In this document: positions 1 to 8,451 of the stretch, in pieces
Layout: each line of letters begins with the position of its first letter
How positions within the stretch are numbered: position 1 is the first letter of the stretch
Notes under the pieces: generated by a model
The model's input: only the letters and a program-made list of their open reading frames with translations
The model's database searches: none
Told to the model about the DNA's origin: nothing
Translations under genes and position numbers: made by a program
Source: Luteimonas vadosa
Lineage (GTDB): Bacteria; Pseudomonadota; Gammaproteobacteria; Xanthomonadales; Xanthomonadaceae
Reading direction: 5' to 3'
DNA length: 64,000 nt
Assembly (NCBI RefSeq): GCF_039543545.1
Contig: NZ_BAABJY010000001.1
Location: 682,001-746,000 of the forward strand

Positions 1-131
1 GGTCGGTGCGGCTTGCCACCGCGGGCATCCCGCCGACGTTCCTCGAAAGCCCGACACGAATCGTCGCCGCCGATTCGCGCGACTTGAAGCGGGTGCGGCG
101 GCCCGGGCCGCCTGCGCGCGGCGATATGTAG
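1..131 (+). CDS. possible 3' end of an unidentified gene, cut by the window start
   Basis: One plus-strand frame (codons beginning at base 3) is open from the window edge to a TAG at 129-131. It reads roughly SVRLATAGIPPTFLESP and continues with RIVAADSRDLKRVRRP. The composition looks more protein-like than the other two frames, but the piece is only 42 codons long and I recognise no family. A weak inverted repeat (CCCGTCC at 144-150, GGACGGG at 163-169) follows and could end transcription from either side. It may simply be intergenic. Confidence 0.3.
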   Translation, partial: SVRLATAGIPPTFLESPTRIVAADSRDLKRVRRPGPPARGDM

Positions 132-181
132 CGACGGTAGCGACCCGTCCCTGCGGCAAGCCGGACGGGACCGTTTCCGGC

Positions 182-3100
182 TCAGGCCGCCTGCACGATC
201 CGCAACGGGTTGTTCCATTGGGCCAGCAGTTCGGCTTCGCGCGCCTTCGCCTTGTGCAAGTGGGCTTCCTTGACGTGTCCGTAGCCGCGGATGTGTTCCG
301 GGATGGCGGCGATCTCGGCGGCGAGGTCGACGTTACCGCCGTCGAGGCCGTCCAGCAGTCCGCCGACGGTGCGCTGGTACTCGTCAATCAATCGGCGCTC
401 GGATCTGCGCTCCTCGGTGTAACCGAACACGTCGAGCACGCCACCGCGCAGGAAGCGCAGCTTCGCCAGCACGCGGAACACGGTGAACACCCACGGCCCG
501 AATTCCTGCTTGACCAGGCGACCTTCGGCGTCCTTCCTGGCCAGCAGTGGGGGCGCGAGGTGGAAGTGGACCTTGTAGTCACCGTCGAACTGCTGCTGCA
601 GGCGGCGCTTGAACTCGCCGCTGGTGTACAGCCGCGCGACCTCGTACTCGTCCTTGTAGGCCATCAGCTTGAAGAAGTAGCGCGAAACGGCCTCGGCCAG
701 GTCGGTGGAGCCGGGCGCGCGCGCCTGTTCGGCGGCGCGCACGGTCGCGACGAAGTCCGAATATCGCCTCGCGTAGGCGGCATCCTGGTAGTCGGTGAGG
801 AAGGCGACGCGGCGCGCGATGAGTTCGTCCAGCGATCGCGACAGGCGGGCATCGTCCAGCGGCAGGAAGGCCACGCCGTCGCCGCCATGCTCGGGCACGT
901 GGCGCAGCTCGTCCTCGTTGCGCGTCGGGTTCGGCGCCGACGGCCCGGCGATCTCATGGCCTTCCCACTCGCCCGGGGGCAGGGCATCGAGGGGCTGCGG
1001 TGCCGATTCGGCGGCCGTGCGCGGGTTGCGCACCAGCCCCGCGGCGGCATGCACCGCATCGGGGTCGATGGCGGCCAGGCGGCCCCAGGCGAAGGCGGTC
1101 TTGTTCATCTCGACGGCCGCGCCATTCAATTCCACCGCCTGCATCAGGGCATCGAAGCTCAGCGGCACCAGGCCCTGCTGCCAGGCGAAGCCGAGCATCA
1201 TCAGGTTGGCCGCGATGGCGTTGCCCATGAGCGCGTTGGCGAGCTCGGTGGCCTCGAACTGCATGGGCGCCGCGCCGCCCAGCGCCTGCGACACCGCGCT
1301 GACGATGCCCGACGCGGGGAACTGCATGTCCGGACGCGTGGTGAACGTGCCAGGCATCGCCTCGTAGGTGTTGAGCACCACCTGCGAACGCCCGGCCCGC
1401 AGCTTCGACAGCGCCCAGTAGTCGTTGACCACCACCATGTCGCAGCCCAGCACCAGGTCCGCCTCGCCGGCGGCGATGCGCACGGCATGGATGTCCTCCG
1501 GCGTGCGCGCGATGCGCACATGGGTGGTGACCGCGCCGCCCTTCTGCGCCAGGCCGGTCTGGTCGAGCACGGTCGAACCGCGGCTCTCCAGGTGGCCGGC
1601 CATGCCCAGCAGGGCACCGATGGTGACCACGCCCGTGCCGCCGACGCCGGTGATCAGGATGTTCCAGGGTCGCGACAGGTCGCTGGCGAAGGTCGGCATC
1701 GGCAGGTCGGCGAGACGCTCCTCCGCGGACACCTTCTTGCCCTTGCGCGGCGCGCCGCCGTGCACGGTGACGAAGCTGGGGCAGAAGCCGTCGACGCAGG
1801 AGTAATCCTTGTTGCAGTTGCTCTGGTCGATCTCGCGCTTGCGGCCGAATTCGGTTTCCTTCGGCAGCACCGAGACGCAGAAGCTCTTGACCCCGCAGTC
1901 GCCGCAGCCCTCGCACACCAAGGTGTTGACGAAGACGCGCTTGGCCGGGTCGGCGATCTTGCCGCGCTTGCGGCGACGGCGCTTCTCCGTCGCGCAGACC
2001 TGGTCGTAGATCAGGACCGAGACCCCCTCGACCTCGCGCAATCGCTTCTGAGCGGTGTCGAGTTCGCGGCGGTCGAGGAACTCGACGCCCTCGGGGAAGA
2101 TCGACGTGTCCGACCACTTTCCGATGTCGTCGCTCATCACCACGATCGTGCGCACGCCCTCGCTGCGCACCTGGTGGGCGATCTGCGGCACCGACAGCTG
2201 GCCGTCGACCGGCTGGCCGCCGGTCATCGCGACCGCGTCGTTGTAGAGGATCTTGTAGGTGATGTTGACGCCGGCGGCGACCGACTGCCGGATCGCCAGC
2301 GAGCCGGAGTGGAAGTAGGTGCCGTCGCCCAGGTTCTGGAAGACGTGCCTGGTGTCGGTGAACGCCGCCTGCCCGGCCCAGGTCACGCCTTCGCCGCCCA
2401 TGTGGGTGAAGGTGTCGGTGTCGCGGTCCATCCACGTGACCATGTAGTGGCAGCCGATGCCTGCCAGCGCGCGGGAGCCCTCCGGCACCTTGGTCGAGGT
2501 GTTGTGCGGGCAGCCGCTGCAGTAGTGCGGCACGCGCGGGAAGTTGGCGCGCGGCAGCGCCAGTTCGGCTTCCTTCGCGGCGAGGAACCCGAGCTGCCGG
2601 TCGATGTGCTCGCTGCGGTGGAAGCGACCCAGCCGCGCGGCGATGGCGCGCGCGATGCGTGCCGGCGTGAGTTCGCCGGTCGAGGGCAGGATCCAGTCGC
2701 CGGATTCGTCGTGCTTGCCGTTGATGGACGGCCGCTCGCCCGGGAAGTTGTAGAACGCCTCCTTCATCTGGCTCTCGATGAAGGCGTGCTTCTCCTCCAC
2801 CACCAGGATGTCCTGCAGGCCCGAGGCAAACGCGCGCAGCCCGACCGGCTCCAGCGGCCAGGTCATGCCGATCTTGTAGACGCGGATGCCGAGGCCGGCG
2901 CAGGCATCCGCGTCGAGGCCCAGGTATTCCAGCGCCTGCAGCACATCGAGGTAGGACTTGCCGGTGGTGGCGATGCCCAGGCGGGCATTGGGGGAATCGA
3001 GCACGATGCGGTCGATACCGTTGGCGCGCGCGAACGCCTGCGCGGCGGCGACCGCGTAACGGTGCAGGCGCATCTCCTGTTCCAGCGGCGGGTCCGGCCA

Positions 3101-3871
3101 GCGGATGTTGAGGCCGCCCGGCGGCATCTCGAAGTCCTCCGGCGTGGCGATGTGCAACGCGAACGGATCGACCTGCACCGAAGCGGACGACTCGACGGTT
3201 TCGGCGATGGTCTTGAAGCCGACCCAGCGCCCGGTGTAGCGCGACATCGCCCAGCCCAGCAGGCCCATGTCGAGGATGTCCTGCACGCCGGCCGGGTTGA
3301 GCACCGGCATCATCGCGCTGACGAACTCGTGCTCGCTGCCGTGCGGCAAGGTCGAGCTGCGGCAGTTGTGGTCGTCCGCGGCCAGCGCCAGCACGCCGCC
3401 GTGCTTCGACGTGCCGGCGGCATTGGCGTGCTTGAACACGTCGCCGCAACGGTCCACGCCCGGACCCTTGCCGTACCACATGCCGAACACGCCATCGACC
3501 GTCGCGCCGGGGAACAGGTTGGTCTGCTGCGTGCCCCAGACCATGGTCGCGCCGAGGTCTTCGTTGAGGCCCGGCGTGAACTTCACGCCGGCCTCGGCCA
3601 GGTGCTGCTTCGCCCGCCAGAGCTCCAGGTCGAATCCACCCAGCGGCGAGCCGCGGTAGCCGGAGACGAAGCCGCCGGTGTTCAACCCTGCACGCGCGTC
3701 GCGCAGCCGCTGCATCAGCGGCAACCGCACCAGTGCCTGCACGCCGGACAGGTAGATCCGCCCCTGCGTCCGCCGGTACTTGTCGTCGAGGGTGTAGTCG
3801 CGGTCGAGGACGCCCTGGGTCAGCCCGCGCTTGGCGGAGGCGGGCGAGGACAGTTCGGCGGTACTGGTCAT
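182..3871 (-). CDS. indolepyruvate ferredoxin oxidoreductase, fused alpha-gamma type
   Basis: This large thiamine-diphosphate enzyme (1229 residues from the ATG at 3871) belongs to the fused IorA/IorB family, which oxidatively decarboxylates aryl-pyruvates such as indolepyruvate to aryl-acetyl-CoA while reducing ferredoxin. The N-terminal half holds the pyruvate-oxidoreductase-like and TPP-binding regions (HYCSGCPHN, GDGTYFHSG). A central cysteine cluster (CEGCGDCGVKSFC, then CNKDYSCVDGFCP) fits [4Fe-4S] binding. The C-terminal half is gamma-subunit-like, starting with a glycine-rich loop (TGVGGTGVVTIG). An in-frame GTG at 3907 would add 12 residues; MTSTAELSS is the more natural start, although neither has a clear Shine-Dalgarno. 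It stands alone, transcribed away from the cyclic-di-GMP gene. It is likely involved in aromatic amino acid breakdown. Confidence 0.9.
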   Translation of the reverse strand: MTSTAELSSPASAKRGLTQGVLDRDYTLDDKYRRTQGRIYLSGVQALVRLPLMQRLRDARAGLNTGGFVSGYRGSPLGGFDLELWRAKQHLAEAGVKFTPGLNEDLGATMVWGTQQTNLFPGATVDGVFGMWYGKGPGVDRCGDVFKHANAAGTSKHGGVLALAADDHNCRSSTLPHGSEHEFVSAMMPVLNPAGVQDILDMGLLGWAMSRYTGRWVGFKTIAETVESSASVQVDPFALHIATPEDFEMPPGGLNIRWPDPPLEQEMRLHRYAVAAAQAFARANGIDRIVLDSPNARLGIATTGKSYLDVLQALEYLGLDADACAGLGIRVYKIGMTWPLEPVGLRAFASGLQDILVVEEKHAFIESQMKEAFYNFPGERPSINGKHDESGDWILPSTGELTPARIARAIAARLGRFHRSEHIDRQLGFLAAKEAELALPRANFPRVPHYCSGCPHNTSTKVPEGSRALAGIGCHYMVTWMDRDTDTFTHMGGEGVTWAGQAAFTDTRHVFQNLGDGTYFHSGSLAIRQSVAAGVNITYKILYNDAVAMTGGQPVDGQLSVPQIAHQVRSEGVRTIVVMSDDIGKWSDTSIFPEGVEFLDRRELDTAQKRLREVEGVSVLIYDQVCATEKRRRRKRGKIADPAKRVFVNTLVCEGCGDCGVKSFCVSVLPKETEFGRKREIDQSNCNKDYSCVDGFCPSFVTVHGGAPRKGKKVSAEERLADLPMPTFASDLSRPWNILITGVGGTGVVTIGALLGMAGHLESRGSTVLDQTGLAQKGGAVTTHVRIARTPEDIHAVRIAAGEADLVLGCDMVVVNDYWALSKLRAGRSQVVLNTYEAMPGTFTTRPDMQFPASGIVSAVSQALGGAAPMQFEATELANALMGNAIAANLMMLGFAWQQGLVPLSFDALMQAVELNGAAVEMNKTAFAWGRLAAIDPDAVHAAAGLVRNPRTAAESAPQPLDALPPGEWEGHEIAGPSAPNPTRNEDELRHVPEHGGDGVAFLPLDDARLSRSLDELIARRVAFLTDYQDAAYARRYSDFVATVRAAEQARAPGSTDLAEAVSRYFFKLMAYKDEYEVARLYTSGEFKRRLQQQFDGDYKVHFHLAPPLLARKDAEGRLVKQEFGPWVFTVFRVLAKLRFLRGGVLDVFGYTEERRSERRLIDEYQRTVGGLLDGLDGGNVDLAAEIAAIPEHIRGYGHVKEAHLHKAKAREAELLAQWNNPLRIVQAA

Positions 3872-4015
3872 GGGCGGCTCGACGCGAAAAGGCGCGCCAA
3901 TGGGCACGCCGGAACGATGGGGGGATCGCCGGCATTGTAAACGACGCCCCTGCTAGAATGGGTCCTTGGCTGGTCATGGGCAGGGTGCGCGCCAGCCGCC
4001 GCAGGGGAGAGCTCC

Positions 4016-5881
4016 ATGCCTTCCGCATTGGCATCCCAGGTCGATCGCCCGGACGCCGGCGAGGCCGCCCGACATGCCGCCGCGCTCCGTGTATTGACGC
4101 GCACCGTGTGGCATCCCGATTGCACCTTCGACACCGCGCTGGCGGAAATCTCCCGGACTGCGGCGGAGACGCTCGAGGTGGGGCGCGTGAACGTGTGGCG
4201 CCTGGAACGCGACGCCTGCCGGCTGGCCTGCATCCATGCCTACGACCTTCGCAAGGACGAACACGCCTGCAGGGAGGAACTGGAAACGCTGCCCCTGGAC
4301 GCGGCCTATGCCAGCCAGCTGGATTCGGTGCGCGTGATCACCTACGACGACGTGGGCGCGGGCGTGGCGAGTACGCCGACAAGCCGTGAATGGAAGGCCT
4401 ACTTCCAGCGGCACGGGATCCAGTCGCTGCTCGATGCCCCGGTGCTGGTCGAGGGAGAACTGCAGGGCGTGATCTGCCACGAGCACCTCGACGAACCACG
4501 CAACTGGTCGCCGGGCCAGAAGGCGTTCGCCGGCAGCATGGGCGACTTCGTGGCCATGGCGCTGGAGATCGTCCGCCGCCGCAACGCGGAGGAGGAGGTC
4601 AGCCACCTCAAGCTCCACGACGGCACGACCAACCTGCCGAACCGGGACTTCCTGCTGGAGGCGCTGTCCCAGCGCATGCACGTGCCCCAGTCCGTCGACC
4701 AGTTGCCGGCCGTCGTGCACGTCAAGGTGGGCCTGGCGCAAGGCGCGCCGCTGCCGGGGCAGTCGGACACGATGGAGGACGTGCATGCGCAGGTCGCCAG
4801 CCGATTGCGCGCGCTGGTCGACGACGGCGTGCAGCTGTCGCGCGTGCGCCCCGACGGCTTCGCGTTCGTGCCCGGCGCGACCTGGTCGCAGCGCGACGTC
4901 GTGCACCTGGCAGAACGCTGCGTCGAGGCGGCGCAGAACCCGCTGGACGCCGCGTCGATGACGCGCATCCAGGCCTCGGTGGGCGTTGCGTTCGCCGAGC
5001 CCGGGGACAGCGATGCCCGCAAGCTGCTGCGGCAGGCCGAACAGGCCAGCGAGCAGGCCCTGTCCGACGGGGGGCAGCGGTTCCAGGTGTTCGATGCCGG
5101 GCACCACCAGCGATTGGTGCAACGCCTGGAACTGGAGGGCACCTTGTGGCGTGCCTTCAACGAACGTCGGTTCGAGGTGCATTTCCAGCCCGAGGTGTGC
5201 CTGGACAGTGGACGGTGGCTGGGTGCCGAGGCACTGATGCGCTGGCGGCGCGACGGCGAGGTGGTCGTCGCGGGCGAGTTCATCGATGCCGCTGAATCCT
5301 GCGGGCTGGTCGTGCCGCTGGGCGAGTGGGTGCTAGAGCAGGCGTGCCAGTCAGCGGCCGCATGGCCGGCGGGCCCGGAAGGACGCCTGCCTGGCCTGCG
5401 CGTCAACCTGTCCACCCGGCAGTTCGAGTCCTGCGGGCTTGCCGACATGGTGGCGGGCTGCCTCGAGCGCGCGGGCCTGGCCGCCGACCGGCTGTGCCTG
5501 GAGATCACCGAGACCACGCTGATGCGCGACCTGGAGGCAGCCAGGGCCCTGATCGTATCCCTGCGCCGACTTGGCGTGTCGATCGCCATCGACGACTTCG
5601 GCACCGGGTACTCGTCGTTCGCGCACCTGAAGCAGTTTCCCATCGACGTGCTCAAGCTCGACCGGAGTTTCGTCGCCGGCGTCCCCGGCAACCAGGTGGA
5701 CCAGGCGATCGTCAGCGCCGTTCGTGCGCTGGCGACCGGCATGGGCGTCGTGGTGGTCGTGGAAGGCGTGGAAACCCGCGGGCAGGCTGATTGGCTCCGC
5801 GACCAAGGGTTCCGCCTGGCGCAAGGTTTCCTGTTCGCATCGGCCCTCCCCGACACGGAGTTGCTGGCGAGATTCGCCTGA
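4016..5881 (+). CDS. GAF / degenerate GGDEF / EAL cyclic-di-GMP phosphodiesterase
   Basis: The 621-residue soluble protein has a GAF-like sensor (about residues 20-185), a GGDEF-derived domain (about 200-360) and an EAL domain (about 370-620). The GGDEF signature is replaced by RPDGFAF, so diguanylate cyclase activity is not expected. The EAL domain looks catalytic: GAEALMRW, RVNLSTRQF, EITETT, IDDFGTGYSS, KLDRSF, EGVET and AQGFLF keep the usual metal and substrate residues. I infer a GAF-regulated phosphodiesterase that lowers cyclic-di-GMP. The ATG is preceded by GGGGAGA at good spacing. It is cytoplasmic, with no signal peptide or membrane segment. Confidence 0.88.
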   Translation: MPSALASQVDRPDAGEAARHAAALRVLTRTVWHPDCTFDTALAEISRTAAETLEVGRVNVWRLERDACRLACIHAYDLRKDEHACREELETLPLDAAYASQLDSVRVITYDDVGAGVASTPTSREWKAYFQRHGIQSLLDAPVLVEGELQGVICHEHLDEPRNWSPGQKAFAGSMGDFVAMALEIVRRRNAEEEVSHLKLHDGTTNLPNRDFLLEALSQRMHVPQSVDQLPAVVHVKVGLAQGAPLPGQSDTMEDVHAQVASRLRALVDDGVQLSRVRPDGFAFVPGATWSQRDVVHLAERCVEAAQNPLDAASMTRIQASVGVAFAEPGDSDARKLLRQAEQASEQALSDGGQRFQVFDAGHHQRLVQRLELEGTLWRAFNERRFEVHFQPEVCLDSGRWLGAEALMRWRRDGEVVVAGEFIDAAESCGLVVPLGEWVLEQACQSAAAWPAGPEGRLPGLRVNLSTRQFESCGLADMVAGCLERAGLAADRLCLEITETTLMRDLEAARALIVSLRRLGVSIAIDDFGTGYSSFAHLKQFPIDVLKLDRSFVAGVPGNQVDQAIVSAVRALATGMGVVVVVEGVETRGQADWLRDQGFRLAQGFLFASALPDTELLARFA

Positions 5882-5992
5882 GCTGCAACGCCTTCGGAGT
5901 TTCCTGCCCGCCGGTGCGCGGATGAACCGTGCCACCACGCGGCACCACGGCCGCTGCGTTATCGTTGGACCTCCGTTTCCCCGGGTACCGCC

Positions 5993-7747
5993 ATGGTCCG
6001 CGACGCCGATCCTCGATCCCGCTTCCCCGAACGCCCGGCTGCGCTTCGCGCACTCGCGGTCCTGGCGCTGGCGTTGTTCTCGCCGGCGATGGCCGCCCTG
6101 GCCGCCGACCGGGTCACCGGCGAAGCCTTCGCCACCCGCAGCGAGGTCTATGCGCCGCAGGCGATGGCGGCGACCTCGCATCCGCTGGCCACGCAGGTCG
6201 CGCTGGACGTGATGCAGGCGGGCGGCAGCGCGGTCGATGCCGCCATCGCCGCCAATGCCGCGCTCGGCCTCATGGAACCCACCGGCAACGGCATCGGTGG
6301 CGACCTGTTCGCCATCGTCTGGGATCCGAAGACGCGCAAGCTCCACGGCTACAACGGTTCCGGGCGATCGCCGAAGGCGCTGACGCTGGCGGAGTTCCAG
6401 CGCCGGGGGCTGTCCGATATCCCGCCGCACGGCCCCTTGCCGGTGACCGTGCCCGGCGCGGTCGATGGCTGGTTCGCGCTGCACGGCCGCTTCGGCAAGC
6501 GCACCATGGCGCAGAACCTGGCGCCCGCGATCCGGTATGCGCGGCAGGGCCACCCGGTGCACGAGGTGATCGCGTACTACTGGAACCGCAGCGTGCCGGT
6601 GCTGTCGAAATGGCCCGGTTTCCGCGAGCAGTTCACCATCGACGGCCGCGCGCCCAGGCGCGGCGAGACCTGGCGCAACCCCAACCTCGCGAACACCCTG
6701 GAAGCCATCGGTCGCGGGGGGCGCGACGCGTTCTACAAGGGCGACATCGCGCGCACCATCGACGCGTATTTCAAGGCCAATGACGGCTTCCTGCGCTACG
6801 AGGACCTGGCCGCGCACGCCGGCGAGTGGGTCGAGCCGGTCGGCACCGACTACCGCGGCCATACGCTGTGGGAGCTGCCGCCCAACGGGCAGGGCATCGC
6901 CGCGCTGCAGATCCTCAACCTGCTCGAACCCTACGACCTGGCGAAGTACGGTTTCGGCAGCCCGGAGCACGTGCACCTGTTCGTCGAGGCCAAGAAACTC
7001 GCCTTCGCCGACCGCGCGGCGTCGTACGCCGACCCGGACTTCTTCAAGACACCGGTCGAACGGCTGGTCTCCAAGGCGTATGCACGCGAACGCGGCAAGG
7101 CGATCTCGATGGACCGCGCGGCGCGCGCCGTCGAGCCCGGGATCATCCCCGAGATCAACGAAGGCGACACGATCTACCTGGCGACCGCCGACGCCGACGG
7201 GATGATGGTGTCCCTGATCCAGTCCAACTACCGAGGCATGGGCAGCGGCATGGCACCGCCGGGGCTGGGTTTCATCCTGCAGGACCGTGGCGAGCAGTTC
7301 GTGCTCAAGCCCGGGCATCCCAATGCCTTCGCCCCCGGCAAGCGGCCTTTCCACACCATCATCCCGGCGTTCGTCACCAAGGATGGCAAGCCCTGGCTAT
7401 CGTTCGGCCTCATGGGCGGCGCGATGCAGCCGCAGGGGCATGCGCAGATCCTGATCAACCTGGTGGACTTCGGCATGAACCTGCAGGAGGCCGGCGACGC
7501 GCCGCGCATCCAGCACGACGGCTCGACCGAACCGGCCGGCCAGAACGTGGCGATGGACGACGGCGGCGAAGTCGACCTGGAGACCGGCTACGGTTACGGC
7601 ACCGTCCGCGCCCTGATGCGCAAGGGGCATTCGGTGCGCTTCGCCGACGGTCCCTACGGCGGCTACCAGGCGATCATGGTGAACCCGGAAGGCGGGTACG
7701 TCGGCGCCAGCGAGTCGCGCAAGGACGGGCAGGCGGCGGGCTACTGA
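5993..7747 (+). CDS. ggt: gamma-glutamyltransferase precursor (periplasmic)
   Basis: The 584-residue protein begins with a Sec signal peptide ending near AALAAD. The body is a full-length Ntn-hydrolase gamma-glutamyltransferase, which cleaves or transfers the gamma-glutamyl group of glutathione and related amides after self-processing. Family motifs include GGSAVDAAIAANAALG and NGIGGDLF near the N terminus. The predicted nucleophile is Thr393 in GDTIYLATAD, and the GMGSGMAPPGLGF region matches the oxyanion loop of the small subunit. Its TGA overlaps the ATG of the next gene by one base (TGATG), so it is translationally coupled to two putative 2OG-Fe(II) oxygenases. Confidence 0.9.
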   Translation: MVRDADPRSRFPERPAALRALAVLALALFSPAMAALAADRVTGEAFATRSEVYAPQAMAATSHPLATQVALDVMQAGGSAVDAAIAANAALGLMEPTGNGIGGDLFAIVWDPKTRKLHGYNGSGRSPKALTLAEFQRRGLSDIPPHGPLPVTVPGAVDGWFALHGRFGKRTMAQNLAPAIRYARQGHPVHEVIAYYWNRSVPVLSKWPGFREQFTIDGRAPRRGETWRNPNLANTLEAIGRGGRDAFYKGDIARTIDAYFKANDGFLRYEDLAAHAGEWVEPVGTDYRGHTLWELPPNGQGIAALQILNLLEPYDLAKYGFGSPEHVHLFVEAKKLAFADRAASYADPDFFKTPVERLVSKAYARERGKAISMDRAARAVEPGIIPEINEGDTIYLATADADGMMVSLIQSNYRGMGSGMAPPGLGFILQDRGEQFVLKPGHPNAFAPGKRPFHTIIPAFVTKDGKPWLSFGLMGGAMQPQGHAQILINLVDFGMNLQEAGDAPRIQHDGSTEPAGQNVAMDDGGEVDLETGYGYGTVRALMRKGHSVRFADGPYGGYQAIMVNPEGGYVGASESRKDGQAAGY

Positions 7748-8451
7748 TGTTCAACGCGGCGATCGACCCGGCCGAAGTGCGCGCGCGCCTGGCGCGCGAC
7801 GGACGCGTGCAGGTCGCGGACTACCTGCAGCCCGACGCCGCCGACACGCTGCGCAAGTGCCTGGCCGAGGACGTGCCGTGGACGCTCGCGCTGCGCGATG
7901 GCGACCAGCCCCGCACCATCGACAACCGCACGTATGCCGCGATGGCTCCCGAGGCGTTGGCGGCCTTGCTGCGCGGCGTCGCCGACAGCGCCCGCGGCGG
8001 CGAATACCGCTTCGCCTACGACAGCTACATGATGGTCCCGGCCTACAAGGAGGGGCGCGATCCCGGCCTGCTGCTGCACCGCGTGCTCGAGGTGTTCAAC
8101 TCGCCGGAGTACATCGCCTTCCTGCACGCGTTGACCGGCGACGCCGCCATCCGCCGCGTCAACGCCCAGGCCACGCGCTACCGGCGCGGCCACTTCCTGC
8201 GCTACCACACCGACATCGACAGCACCGAAGGGCGGCGGTTCGCCTACGTGCTGAACCTGACCCGGGAGTGGCGGGCCGACTGGGGCGGGTTGCTGCAGTT
8301 CATCGACGGCGACGGGCGCGTGGTCGAGACCTACCTGCCGCGTTACAACAGCCTGTCGCTGTTCAAGGTGCCGGCCGGGCATGCGGTGTCGCTGGTAGCG
8401 CCGTGGGCCGACCAGGATCGGCTGGCGATCACGGGGTGGGCCCTGTCGTGA
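7747..8451 (+). CDS. 2-oxoglutarate/Fe(II)-dependent oxygenase (prolyl-hydroxylase-like)
   Basis: The 234-residue protein has a double-stranded beta-helix oxygenase signature. RYHTDID gives the HxD metal pair, GHAVSLV supplies a distal histidine, and an arginine follows in DRLAITGW for 2-oxoglutarate. It resembles the Tpa1/Ofd1-like prolyl hydroxylases, but the substrate is unknown. There is no signal peptide, so it acts in the cytoplasm. The ATG at 7747 overlaps the ggt stop, and its own TGA overlaps the GTG of the next gene. The longer frame beginning upstream inside ggt is an artefact of that overlap. Confidence 0.85.
   Translation: MFNAAIDPAEVRARLARDGRVQVADYLQPDAADTLRKCLAEDVPWTLALRDGDQPRTIDNRTYAAMAPEALAALLRGVADSARGGEYRFAYDSYMMVPAYKEGRDPGLLLHRVLEVFNSPEYIAFLHALTGDAAIRRVNAQATRYRRGHFLRYHTDIDSTEGRRFAYVLNLTREWRADWGGLLQFIDGDGRVVETYLPRYNSLSLFKVPAGHAVSLVAPWADQDRLAITGWALS

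Noticed and set aside
218..3940. Plus-strand open frame of 1240 codons opposite the indolepyruvate oxidoreductase
   Set aside because: It mirrors the codon pattern of the real minus-strand gene, is rich in Arg/Gly/Val/His and shows no family motif.
3974..7354. Long minus-strand frames opposite the EAL protein and ggt
   Set aside because: High-GC shadows of clearly functional plus-strand genes.
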